Source: JANXQG01 sp037147235
GTDB lineage: Bacteria; Planctomycetota; Planctomycetia; Pirellulales; Thermoguttaceae
Direction of reading: 5' to 3'
Length of the DNA stretch: 7,658 bases
Assembly: GCA_037147235.1 (NCBI GenBank)
Contig: JBAWVO010000306.1
Location: 1 to 7,658 of the forward strand
Below, in pieces: positions 1 to 6,400 of the stretch. Position numbers and translations under genes: made by a program. Below the pieces are notes generated by a model, which had not been told where the DNA came from, did no database searches, and saw only the letters and a program-made list of their open reading frames with translations. How positions within the stretch are numbered: position 1 is the stretch's first letter; the number at the start of each line of letters is the position of its first letter.

Positions 1-168
1 GGACATTTTGTCCGGCGAAAGAGACCGGCCGTCAAGCCCGACAAAAGTGACAAACGGTACTTACAAACCAAAGGACAATCGTGTCGCAACAGCTTCGCTC
101 CGAAAGCACAAGCAGCCAAGCGGCGCGTAGCGGCAGCACAACTGAATAAACCTGGAGGTATGAAGTGA
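1..168 (+). CDS. 3' end of an unrecognised basic protein gene (5' truncated)
   Basis: The first frame is open from the window edge to a TGA at 166-168, giving the last 55 residues of a protein that starts outside the window. The tail is rich in lysine and arginine (for example VRRKRP near the start, AAKRRVAAA and a final LNKPGGMK), which would suit nucleic-acid binding, but I recognise no domain. The main support is context. Its stop overlaps the GTG start of the next gene in the four bases GTGA, the classic layout of translationally coupled genes, and the Shine-Dalgarno of that gene lies inside this frame. A second frame is also open for about 128 bases before a TAG, so openness alone does not prove coding. 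No function is proposed. Confidence 0.45.
   Translation, partial: GHFVRRKRPAVKPDKSDKRYLQTKGQSCRNSFAPKAQAAKRRVAAAQLNKPGGMK
154..158 (+). promoter_or_regulatory. Shine-Dalgarno GGAGG deciding the GTG start at 165
   Basis: GGAGG lies six bases before GTG at 165. An ATG at 160 is too close to it and reads ATG-AAG-TGA, stopping after two codons in the frame of the upstream gene. The GTG at 165 is therefore the start that fits, and it overlaps the upstream stop by four bases. Confidence 0.7.
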
Positions 169-707
169 CCACAACATTGAATAAACCCGACGATGTGCAA
201 GGCCAGGATACCTGGCAGTTAACAATACCGCAGGCTGCGGTGCAGCCAATCACAAGTGGTGAAGAAACGGCTGCACCTTCGCCAGGAGCCCCCCGTGGCG
301 GGAAAGCCGTCGAACAATCCCCAGCGGAGTCGGTGCAGCAGCTACCCAGCCTGGATTCGCCCGAAGGCGACACGCTACACAAGCTCGCTGATCAGACCCT
401 TTATTGGAAGATCGAGTTGCGAATAAGCAGCTACGAGCAGGCGCAGGGCATCGAGGTGCCATTGGGCCGGTACGTTGATGGCCAGTGGACCCCCTATGAG
501 TTCATTATCGGCGAGAGCAGCGTGGTATTGAACGCCGACGACTTGGCGTATGGGCTCGTATGGGGCGATCAGCTAGGGTGCGTCGAAATCGAAGATCCCG
601 AAGAGGCAAAAGCGGCAACGCAGGCAACGATGACGCGGTGCCTGGCGCTGACAAAAGCCAGCGCAACCAACAGCCGGAAACGCTCCCGTCGCGGGGGCAA
701 ATTCTAG
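165..707 (+). CDS. Hypothetical protein, 180 aa, upstream of the primase-like gene
   Basis: The gene begins with GTG, chosen because GGAGG stands six bases upstream. Three parts are visible. Residues about 1-65 are low-complexity and rich in Pro, Ala, Gln, Glu and Ser, probably disordered. Residues about 70-150 look globular, with a stretch around TLYWKIELRISSY, a PLGRYVDGQWTPYEF segment and an acidic region after VVLNADDLAYGLVWGD. The last about 18 residues form a Ser/Arg/Lys tail (SRKRSRRGGKF). There is no signal peptide or membrane segment, so it is probably cytoplasmic. I do not recognise a named domain. Its start overlaps the upstream stop, and a primase-like gene follows 122 bases later with its own ribosome binding site, so it may be an accessory protein of a replication module. 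That role is inference from position only. Confidence 0.8.
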   Translation: MTTTLNKPDDVQGQDTWQLTIPQAAVQPITSGEETAAPSPGAPRGGKAVEQSPAESVQQLPSLDSPEGDTLHKLADQTLYWKIELRISSYEQAQGIEVPLGRYVDGQWTPYEFIIGESSVVLNADDLAYGLVWGDQLGCVEIEDPEEAKAATQATMTRCLALTKASATNSRKRSRRGGKF

Positions 708-814
708 CACCGACAGGATACGGCCGGCCGTGGCCTCGTTTCCGGGGATGATGCCGGCATTAGCGGATCGCGCGATTTGCCCAACAGAACAGACACGATG
801 TCACAGTCCTACAT

Positions 815-819
815 GGAGG
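815..819 (+). promoter_or_regulatory. Shine-Dalgarno GGAGG for the primase-like gene
   Basis: GGAGG lies ten bases before ATG 830, separated by an A/T-rich spacer containing TGAATAAA. The same TGAATAAA octamer occurs at 143-150 just before the ribosome binding site of the preceding gene. The site supports ATG 830 as the true start. Confidence 0.65.
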
Positions 820-829
820 TTGAATAAAA

Positions 830-1630
830 ATGGCAAATCCAGCACGTTCCCTCAGCGGTCTTGTCTCCTGGTTGCGCGTTCTGCCAGCCTTGGGCATCCA
901 AGTGCCTACGGGCATCTTGCCCGCCACGACGGCTTGCCCATTGTGCCACGGTGACGGTTTGCAGGTAGTCAGCGACGAGGTTCTCGGCGGCCAGTGGTGC
1001 TGTTGCCGCGACTGCAAGTTCGCCGGTGATCTGATCGAATTGATGGCCCAGATATGGAACCTGACCATCCCTGCCACCTTCGTCCGCTTGGACGAGCTGG
1101 ATCTTTTGGACGAGCAGGTATCGCCGGAAAGCATTGATGGTTATGTGCAGAGTCACGTCCAGTACCGACGGCGGATGAACCAGTTCTGGGAGTTGGCGCA
1201 GCAACAGATCAAGTTCTCCAAATCTGTCGTGCTGTGGGAACTTCTTAAACGGATTGGGTGCCGGGACCAGGTTTTCTGGCCCGAGTGGGCCGGGCTTATG
1301 GGACGTTTCGTGGGCAGCGCGCACTACAAACAAGTCCAGGATCTCTTTCATCCGGGTTCGTATTCTCGCCAGGCCCGTGTCAACCATGGCCAAAAGACCT
1401 CCGTCCGCCGCGGAGCAGGGCCGGGCGAATATCGCATGTTTTGCTCCGGTGCCGAGTGGGAGGACGTGCTGGTCGTGCCATTTTTTCGACCTGTACGATT
1501 GATTTTGGGCATGCCCATAACTACCGAGGAAAACACCGGTCTACTGTACTCGACACGCTTTTCGGTGACTTCTGCGGGACCGACTGCCAAAACACGGAAC
1601 CATAAGCTACCAAACGAGTTGCGATTCTAG
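830..1630 (+). CDS. N-terminal fragment of the primase-like protein: zinc finger plus element-encoded tail (266 aa)
   Basis: Starts at ATG 830 behind GGAGG 815-819. Residues 36-73 form a zinc-binding module like the CHC2/primase finger: CPLCH, then about 19 residues, then W-C-C-C-R-D-C, then FAGDLIELMA, which parallels the motif following the second cysteine pair in DnaG and phage primases. In such primases the finger recognises the template start site. Residues 74-219 are the family-specific continuation, including FVGSAHYKQVQ and AEWEDVLVVPFF. Native sequence ends at F219 (1484-1486). The last 47 residues (R220 to F266) are read through the inserted element until TAG at 1628-1630 and are not ancestral. 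If expressed, the product would be a zinc finger without its catalytic partner domains. Confidence 0.8.
   Translation: MANPARSLSGLVSWLRVLPALGIQVPTGILPATTACPLCHGDGLQVVSDEVLGGQWCCCRDCKFAGDLIELMAQIWNLTIPATFVRLDELDLLDEQVSPESIDGYVQSHVQYRRRMNQFWELAQQQIKFSKSVVLWELLKRIGCRDQVFWPEWAGLMGRFVGSAHYKQVQDLFHPGSYSRQARVNHGQKTSVRRGAGPGEYRMFCSGAEWEDVLVVPFFRPVRLILGMPITTEENTGLLYSTRFSVTSAGPTAKTRNHKLPNELRF
1479..1486. repeat. Left target-site duplication, CATTTTTT
   Basis: Identical to 1670-1677. In the unbroken gene this octamer occurs once and supplies the last base of a valine-proline context plus two phenylalanine codons (VPFF). Confidence 0.85.
1487..1507 (+). repeat. Left terminal inverted repeat of the 183-bp element
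   Basis: Pairs with 1649-1669: 15 bp perfect at the outer end, one A/G mismatch at position 16, then TTTTG matching. Confidence 0.88.
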
Positions 1631-1648
1631 GTTGGACGAACAGACCAA

Positions 1649-1669
1649 CAAAACCAATCGTACAGGTCG
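1649..1669 (-). repeat. Right terminal inverted repeat of the 183-bp element
   Basis: Reverse complement of 1487-1507 with one mismatch (at 1654). It abuts the second CATTTTTT copy directly. Confidence 0.88.
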
Positions 1670-1677
1670 CATTTTTT
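1670..1677. repeat. Right target-site duplication, CATTTTTT
   Basis: Identical to 1479-1486. The base after it (G1678) begins the Asp codon that continues the interrupted gene. Confidence 0.85.
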
Positions 1678-1704
1678 GACGTACCTGGCCGGGTTAGCGG
1701 TTTC

Positions 1705-3825
1705 ATGTTTGTCGGCCGCAACGCCGATGCGGGTGCCGGCGACGTGGTCTTTAAGCCCACGAACTTCCAGCTGGTCCTACTCCCGCGCCGCGAAGCTGGG
1801 CTCGGCATGTGGGGTGCGATGGAGGAGCCTCCCCACCAAATCCTCGGTGACCAGCTTTTCGTTATCGCCGACCCGCTCGTCGCGCTGATGCTCCAGGGCC
1901 GCTCGTATCGAGAGAATACCAAGCCGCTGCCGATCATCATGACCCACTGTGATGCCCGGGCACAGACCGGCACCGCCTTGGCCCACTTACCCAGTCGCAA
2001 GGTGATCTTCTGGGGCCAGGATACGGGTATACTGCGGCAGGCAAGATTCGCGGGTGGTTTCGTTTCTTGCTACCCTATTTCGCACAAGGAGGTCGATCGC
2101 AACCTGCATCACCGCGAACCCTCTGACTGGCTCCGGTTGATCGCCAAGCACGCCCAGCCCTGGTCGGTTGCCTTGGGTGAGCAACTGCGAAAGTGCGATC
2201 AGCCCACCATGGAAGCCATTATCCGCGAGATGCGGTTCACGCCGGACGAGCTGCGCCAATTCGCTTCCAGGGCGGGGGACCAACTGCGGGAGCGGATCGA
2301 ACAGATCGACACACTGCGATTGAGTACGCGCAAGGTCCAGGTCCGCGGCAAGACCGTGGTCGAAAGCGAGGCCGGATGGTCGCTGGAGCGTACGGGGGAG
2401 ATTGTCAGCAACGCGGCCATCCGCGTCGAGGAAATCCTCCACGCCAGTGACGAAACCAGCTACTATCGCGGGACCGTGCGATTTGGCGGGACAGATTATA
2501 GTTTCACCGTGCCCGCCGCCGACGCGGAGCAGCGTGGGTTGCTCCCCGCGATTCGTGACTTTTTGATCGAGCAGGGCGTGGGATTCCTCCAATTCCAGCA
2601 TACATGGGCAAAGGATTCGGCCCACATTGCCCTTTCCCTCGGGAAGGCAAAATATCGCAATGTCGTCGATCGCATCGGCTGGCATCCGACGGAACGGCGG
2701 TTCGTGTTCCCCAAGTTCAGCATCAACCCCCTGGGCGAGATAAAGTACGATGGGGTGCCGATTCTCGTGGATCATCCGCCCGCCGCAAACCTCATGGAGC
2801 CGTATTTTCGGCCGTTCATGCAAGACGAACTCGACGCCTTGTGTGTCGATCGGCCCGAAGTTTCCATTTTTTGGGCCATGGGCGCGTCGATCCTTTTCAA
2901 TCTGCTAGCACCCGCGATGAATCACAAGCCAGCGGGCATCTTGCTCGACGGTCTTGGCGCGCAGGTCACGGGGCCAACCCTTGCCAAGGCCATGGGGTGC
3001 GTCAAAATGGACCTCCGTGGCCCAGCTCGCGGGCAAAGTGTCCTGGAGCGGATCAACACCGTGTGCAGCCAGCACGGTTGGCCGACCATCTTGTCCGTGC
3101 CCGTGGGGCGTTTGACGCGGGTTTCGGCAGATTGGGCGGAGGCTTCCGGCCCGAAGAACGCCATCCTCTCGCTCAACGAGTACACCGCGCTCTCGCTGGG
3201 GACGAACACCGGTTTCCATGTGATCTCCTCGAACGAGCCGGCCGCGCCGTTGGGTATTCTGTGCCAGGCAGCCTTTAAGTTGGTCCCGGCCTATCTCCAG
3301 GACATTTGCCGCCGCAGGTTCATGATTGGTCTGACGGCCGTGCGGATGCGAGACATTCTTCGCGACCTGGCGATCTGGTTCCGTGATGCCGGCGGCGATG
3401 CTGCGGCGGTTCATAGGACCGAGAACGTCCTGCGCATCGGCGGGCAAGAGCCTTGGCGATTGTTCATCGAACTGGTCTTTCGCCTATACGGCGGGGACCA
3501 CCTGCACGTCGTCCAAGAGGGGTTCCAGTCGCGGCATCCGGCAGTGCCGACAATCGCGTACCGCCCGGTGTCGGACACGATGCCAGCCTCGTACTCCGTG
3601 CCCGCACGGTCGGTCAATCGGCTCCTGGGCCGCCTGGGCGAGCCGGGGGTCAATCTCAGCAAGATCCTGGAGTCGTTAAAGGATGTACCGGGGTTCCTGG
3701 GTGCGAACGAAGCGGGCTGGACCTTCGAGGAGGGGTGGTGGCGAGGCCGATACCACGAGCATTGCCGACAGGGGGGTGAAACGCAGGATGTCTGTGGAGT
3801 ACCGGATACAGCAACGTCCGGCTGA
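1705..3825 (+). CDS. C-terminal fragment of the primase-like protein: TOPRIM-like and ATPase-like regions
   Basis: The native part of this frame begins at Asp 1678. The first ATG, at 1705, is an internal methionine without a convincing ribosome binding site, so this is not an independent gene start. In the numbering from 1705, residues 47-62 (GDQLFVIADPLVALML) and 101-108 (VIFWGQDT) resemble the two acidic motifs of a TOPRIM fold, but the usual Glu is replaced by Asp56 and the DxD reads QDT. R-I-G-W at 323-326 followed by FVFPKFSINP resembles the GW/F-V-P motif of DUF927-type helicase domains. Residues 411-425 (GILLDGLGAQVTGPT) sit where a Walker A loop is expected but lack GK[ST]. A sensor-like HVISSNEP follows. 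The C-terminal part (about 520-700) is family-specific. Without the zinc finger the fragment would be incomplete. Confidence 0.75.
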   Translation: MFVGRNADAGAGDVVFKPTNFQLVLLPRREAGLGMWGAMEEPPHQILGDQLFVIADPLVALMLQGRSYRENTKPLPIIMTHCDARAQTGTALAHLPSRKVIFWGQDTGILRQARFAGGFVSCYPISHKEVDRNLHHREPSDWLRLIAKHAQPWSVALGEQLRKCDQPTMEAIIREMRFTPDELRQFASRAGDQLRERIEQIDTLRLSTRKVQVRGKTVVESEAGWSLERTGEIVSNAAIRVEEILHASDETSYYRGTVRFGGTDYSFTVPAADAEQRGLLPAIRDFLIEQGVGFLQFQHTWAKDSAHIALSLGKAKYRNVVDRIGWHPTERRFVFPKFSINPLGEIKYDGVPILVDHPPAANLMEPYFRPFMQDELDALCVDRPEVSIFWAMGASILFNLLAPAMNHKPAGILLDGLGAQVTGPTLAKAMGCVKMDLRGPARGQSVLERINTVCSQHGWPTILSVPVGRLTRVSADWAEASGPKNAILSLNEYTALSLGTNTGFHVISSNEPAAPLGILCQAAFKLVPAYLQDICRRRFMIGLTAVRMRDILRDLAIWFRDAGGDAAAVHRTENVLRIGGQEPWRLFIELVFRLYGGDHLHVVQEGFQSRHPAVPTIAYRPVSDTMPASYSVPARSVNRLLGRLGEPGVNLSKILESLKDVPGFLGANEAGWTFEEGWWRGRYHEHCRQGGETQDVCGVPDTATSG

Positions 3826-3866
3826 ACGGCTTCGTCCATGGGGCGAAATGGTCAAAATGTCTATTA

Positions 3867-3976
3867 GGATCGGCGCATAAATAACTGTCGTGTTTTGCCC
3901 ACTCGCCGAGCGTGGGCGGACGGCACACGGAGTGTGCCTGCTACTTTTCTTGCGACACTTATTGATGCGCCGATCC
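3867..3976 (+). mobile_element. 110-bp miniature inverted-repeat element with two internal hairpins
   Basis: The 24-bp ends 3867-3890 and 3953-3976 are inverted repeats matching at 22 of 24 positions (GGATCGGCGCAT, mismatch, AATAA, mismatch, TGTCG). TTA stands on both outer sides (3864-3866 and 3977-3979), consistent with a 3-bp target duplication, or a TA duplication if the boundary is drawn one base out. TNA or TA targets are known for IS5-type and IS630-type elements. The 62-bp interior is almost entirely two stem-loops and has no coding capacity. The element begins 41 bases after the stop of the primase-like gene, so it may also act on the 3' end of that transcript. It is unrelated in sequence to the element at 1487-1669. 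Confidence 0.72.
3897..3938 (+). repeat. Double hairpin, planctomycete-type dispersed repeat
   Basis: Two adjacent stem-loops form the core of the 110-bp element. GCCCAC at 3897-3902 pairs with GTGGGC at 3912-3917 around a 9-nt loop. GGCACAC at 3922-3928 pairs with GTGTGCC at 3932-3938 around GGA. I remember the second hairpin with its GCCGTC and CTGCTAC surroundings as a frequent intergenic sequence in planctomycete genomes; that is memory, not a search result. It could be a REP-like unit nested in the larger element. Confidence 0.55.
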
Positions 3977-4440
3977 TTAGGCCCGCCAGGCACTTATGCT
4001 AGCGCGGCACAGTTCGGCTACGATTCCTGAACAATACAAGCGGGTATTCGGCGAGCTCCGGACAGCGCCGCTGATCTCAAAATAGTCAGGCCATGGGACT
4101 TGTGGGCTTCGGGATACTGACCGGCTAGGGCAGTTTGCCCCGTTTTCGGTGTCGAGAGCAACGGCCAGATAAACGGTGTAAGATACGGTAGAACCTACTG
4201 GAAGCTTGGCCCCTTCAAAACAGGTCGCCTGATGGGACGGCGTTGATCACAGTAAACGAACCACCGGGCACGACGTTCCATCTGTCGTTATCGCTTCGCT
4301 TCAGGCCCTGGTCCGTGGGCGCGCTAGCACAGCGTCTGGGGCGCGTTCTCGGTTCTTTGGCCAAGGAGTCGTCCCGGCAGTCGATCGCGCAGCAGCGCGC
4401 GTCCTGGGCGGTCAATTCAGCCTGCGGATCACGATCCCCC
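3977..4440. other. Gene-free stretch after the second miniature element
   Basis: No reading frame here looks like a protein gene. The longest plus-strand candidate starts with TTG at 4243 and runs to 4557 (104 aa), but it lacks a ribosome binding site, becomes a run of arginines at its end and matches nothing I know. I see no tRNA, no repeat array and no clear promoter. It may be decayed coding sequence. Confidence 0.5.
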
Positions 4441-4566
4441 GTGGTCCTGCACCACGATCATTCTGAGCAGCGGCTGGAACGGCGGGACGAAGAATCCCGC
4501 GAAGCTCAGGCCCGCCGCCGTCGGAGGCGGGTTGCTCGTCGTGCCGCCACCCAATAGGGGATGGCG
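4441..4566 (+). other. Cluster of four consecutive GC-rich stem-loops
   Basis: Four hairpins follow one another in 126 bases. GTGGT/ACCAC lies at 4441-4455 with a 5-nt loop. GCGGGA/TCCCGC lies at 4482-4500 with a 7-nt loop. CCCGCC/GGCGGG lies at 4511-4531 with a 9-nt loop. CGCCA/TGGCG lies at 4545-4566, with an inner CC/GG pair after one mismatch. None is followed by a T run, so they are not typical intrinsic terminators. They could be a structured RNA, a repeat island or chance pairing in GC-rich DNA. Confidence 0.35.
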
Positions 4567-4893
4567 ATGCCGAGTTTGCGCCCAGTGGGCTTTGGGGCGG
4601 TTCTCGCCGTGCCACCCCCACAGGTATCTGTGCTTTCTTTTCCGACTACCTCAATCCGCACGGCAATCCAGCACATTGATTGACGAGATGGCGATCACGG
4701 AATGGGTTTGTCGGGAAAATCGGCAGCGGGGTGGGGGATGAGCCAAGCGTCGAAAAAGGAAGGTGCTTTGAGGCTGCGCGCTGGCTTGCCTTCTCCGGGG
4801 CGACAAGCCAGAATCATGGTAGTACCGCTGGGCAGACCGTCCGGCGTGGACAGGGAATTGAACATCGCCCTGAATCAACGACAAAACGAGTAA
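4567..4893. promoter_or_regulatory. Upstream region of the GH39-like gene, containing a hairpin at 4781-4811
   Basis: No convincing gene lies here. CTGGCTTG at 4781-4788 is the exact reverse complement of CAAGCCAG at 4804-4811, giving an 8-bp stem with a 15-nt loop about 80 bases before the hydrolase start. If transcription starts upstream of it, this would be a leader hairpin or an operator-like dyad. A 63-codon frame (4702-4893) ends with TAA directly before ATG 4894, but its sequence does not look like a protein. I could not identify confident -35/-10 boxes. Confidence 0.3.
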
Positions 4894-6339
4894 ATGGATG
4901 CGAACATGAGAAATTCCTTGCGGTGGATGGCGGGTATTGGAGTTGGCTTGCTGGTTTGGACAACCGCAATCGCGGCGGAGAATCCAGCCACTTCTGCACC
5001 GGCGGCAACGTGCGAGGTGGTTGTTGATTTCGCAAAGCCGCTGGGCAAGCTCCGTGCGCTGCATGGGGTCAACAATGGCCCGGCTGTAGAGGGCAATCAC
5101 ACCGCCGATATGGCCTCACGTCACAAAGAAGCCGGCTTTCCGAGTGTGCGTCTGCACGACTGCCGCTGGCCTAATCCGAACGTCGTCGATATTCCCGCCA
5201 TCTTCCCGCTGTTTCATGCCGATGCCGACGATCCGCAGAATTATGTCTTTGCTCCGACCGATCGTTACCTAGAGCCGATCGCGGCCCGGGGCGTCCAGAT
5301 CGTCTATCGTCTCGGCGTCAGCATCGAGCACAAGTCGGCTTTCCACACGCAGCCGCCTGTGGATTTCAACAAATGGGCCAAGATCTGCATCAACATCATC
5401 CGCCACTACAATGACGGCTGGGCCAACGGACGTCACTACGGTATCAAGTACTTCGAGATCTGGAACGAGCCGGACATTGGCAGGCAGATGTGGACCGGAA
5501 CACCCCAGCAGTATTTCGACCTGTACAAGGTCGCGGTCACCGCCATCAAAGCCTACAATCCAGCGATCAAGGTAGGCAATCAGGTATCGCAGGCCGACGG
5601 CAAATTTGCCCGACAGTTCCTTGCCTATTGCCGTGACCAGAAATTGCCCCTGGATTTCTTCGACTGGCATTGCTATACGAGCTCGCCGTCCGGTTTCATC
5701 CAAATGGCCAGGACAGCCCGCCAGATCGCCGACGAATATGGATTCCAACAGGCCGAAAGCCTGTGTACCGAGTGGAAACCGATGCTCGTGGGTTGGGACG
5801 CAGTTTCTTGGAGTCCGAACCGGCCTGCGTCGAGCGTCCACGAGGCGTTTGCCCGGAACCGCAATCACGAGGCGGCCGCTTTTGCGGCGTCGGCCCTGAT
5901 CTTGATGCAGGATGCCCCGCTGGATATGGCGCATTTTTATACCGCCGACGATTCGCCCTGGAGCATGTTCGACGAATACGGCGTGCCGGGCAAGGTCTTC
6001 TTCGCGTTTAAGGCATTCCATCAGTTCCTGCAAACGCCCAATCGCGTTGCCGTAACCGGGGGCCAGCTTGGCGGCGACCAAGTGACGCTGTGCGCCGCAA
6101 TAGCCGATGATCGCAAGTCAGCAGCCTTGCTGCTAAGCAATTTCCGAGGCAGGACTACCAACCTGCGGGTCGTGCTCCAGAATCTTCCGCTCACCGGTAC
6201 GGTGCGCACGGAGCGGTATGTTGTAGATGAGAAACACGGGTTCGAGGCGATGGAACCCTTGGTGGACAGTGAAGCAAGCCGTGTTTTGAGTTTTGCCCTT
6301 CCGCCCGCTACGGTATGCCTGGTGAAGTTGTCTCAGTAA
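4894..6339 (+). CDS. Secreted glycoside hydrolase, GH39-like (beta-xylosidase-type fold)
   Basis: The 481-aa product begins with a signal peptide: Arg-containing N-region, hydrophobic core GIGVGLLVW and likely cleavage near A28 (AIAA/EN), so it is exported. A (beta/alpha)8 hydrolase of clan GH-A follows. RLHDCRWPNP is at about 86-95. W190-N191-E192-P193 provides the acid/base Glu192. C-T-E293-W provides the likely nucleophile Glu293. A short beta-rich tail (about 390-481) resembles the C-terminal domain of GH39 proteins. Its length fits the family (about 500 aa). Known members are retaining enzymes acting on beta-xylosides or related glycosides, and the substrate here cannot be told. ATG 4894 and ATG 4906 are both possible starts with weak ribosome binding sites. 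The second gives a more typical signal peptide (MRNSLRW). The gene appears intact and stands alone, convergent with the next gene. Confidence 0.85.
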   Translation: MDANMRNSLRWMAGIGVGLLVWTTAIAAENPATSAPAATCEVVVDFAKPLGKLRALHGVNNGPAVEGNHTADMASRHKEAGFPSVRLHDCRWPNPNVVDIPAIFPLFHADADDPQNYVFAPTDRYLEPIAARGVQIVYRLGVSIEHKSAFHTQPPVDFNKWAKICINIIRHYNDGWANGRHYGIKYFEIWNEPDIGRQMWTGTPQQYFDLYKVAVTAIKAYNPAIKVGNQVSQADGKFARQFLAYCRDQKLPLDFFDWHCYTSSPSGFIQMARTARQIADEYGFQQAESLCTEWKPMLVGWDAVSWSPNRPASSVHEAFARNRNHEAAAFAASALILMQDAPLDMAHFYTADDSPWSMFDEYGVPGKVFFAFKAFHQFLQTPNRVAVTGGQLGGDQVTLCAAIADDRKSAALLLSNFRGRTTNLRVVLQNLPLTGTVRTERYVVDEKHGFEAMEPLVDSEASRVLSFALPPATVCLVKLSQ

Positions 6340-6400
6340 TATCCTATTGCGCAACGCGTTGAAAAAGGACCGTTACTTGACACTTGCTCCGGGTACAAGA

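Larger units (their letters stand above)
1487..1669 (+). mobile_element. 183-bp miniature inverted-repeat transposable element (MITE) inside the primase-like gene
   Basis: The ends are inverted repeats of 21 bp with one mismatch, the outer 15 bp being perfect (CGACCTGTACGATTG on the left, its reverse complement on the right). The element is flanked by a perfect 8-bp direct repeat, CATTTTTT, which cannot be extended in either direction, so the boundaries are exact to the base. The interior has no open frame of coding character, so it must be mobilised by a transposase supplied in trans. A perfect 10-bp palindrome, GGGCATGCCC, lies at 1507-1516 beside the left repeat. Eight-base duplications are made by several insertion-sequence families (for example IS66, IS256, ISL3 and IS1595), and the tip sequence does not let me choose one. 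Orientation is arbitrary. Confidence 0.88.
830..3825 (+). pseudogene. Primase/helicase-like gene (934 aa when reconstructed) interrupted by a miniature element
   Basis: Two reading frames, 830-1630 and 1606-3825 (first ATG 1705), are halves of one gene split by an insertion. The direct repeat CATTTTTT occurs at 1479-1486 and 1670-1677 and brackets a 183-bp element. Joining base 1486 to base 1678 turns ...VLVVPFF and DVPGRVSGFMFVGR... into one frame of 2805 nt (934 codons plus stop). The reconstructed protein has a four-Cys zinc finger (C36, C39, C59, C62), a TOPRIM-like segment with degenerate acidic motifs (about residues 275-340), a GW motif resembling DUF927-type helicase domains (about 551-565) and an aberrant P-loop (about 639-655). 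I remember similar long primase-like proteins from planctomycetes but cannot search. The insertion shifts the frame (191 is not a multiple of 3), so no full-length product is expected unless the element is lost or the halves are made separately. Confidence 0.85.

Noticed and set aside
721..730. CGGCCGGCCG palindrome as a terminator after the 180-aa gene
   Set aside because: It has no loop of usable size and no T run, and the neighbouring genes seem to be read together.
809..1393. 194-codon minus-strand frame
   Set aside because: It overlaps the zinc-finger part of the primase-like gene and shows no protein-like features of its own.
1479..1490. Programmed ribosomal frameshift at the run of six T
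   Set aside because: Slippage into the other frames meets stops within the element (for example TGA at 1500-1502) and cannot reach the downstream half.
1487..1677. Group I/II intron or intein interrupting the gene
   Set aside because: It is far too short, has no continuous frame for an intein, and the terminal repeats with a target duplication are those of a transposable element.
1987..2823. 278-codon minus-strand frame
   Set aside because: It lies wholly antisense to the primase-like gene, whose plus-strand frame carries recognisable motifs. It is an antisense shadow of GC-rich codons.
830..3825. Two independent genes at 830-1630 and 1705-3825
   Set aside because: The inverted repeats, the 8-bp duplication and exact frame restoration show one gene with an insertion. 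ATG 1705 also has no ribosome binding site.
4560..4679. Plus-strand frame ending in FFSDYLNPHGNPAH and minus-strand segment KLGIAIPYWVA, possible gene remnants
   Set aside because: Each is short, in conflicting orientation and without a start or a wider conserved frame. They may be decay products but cannot be supported.
4702..4893. 63-codon frame ending directly before the hydrolase ATG
   Set aside because: The sequence is not protein-like and has no ribosome binding site. The adjacent stop and start look accidental.
5269..6081. 270-codon minus-strand frame
   Set aside because: It is antisense to the GH39-like hydrolase, which has a signal peptide and catalytic motifs.
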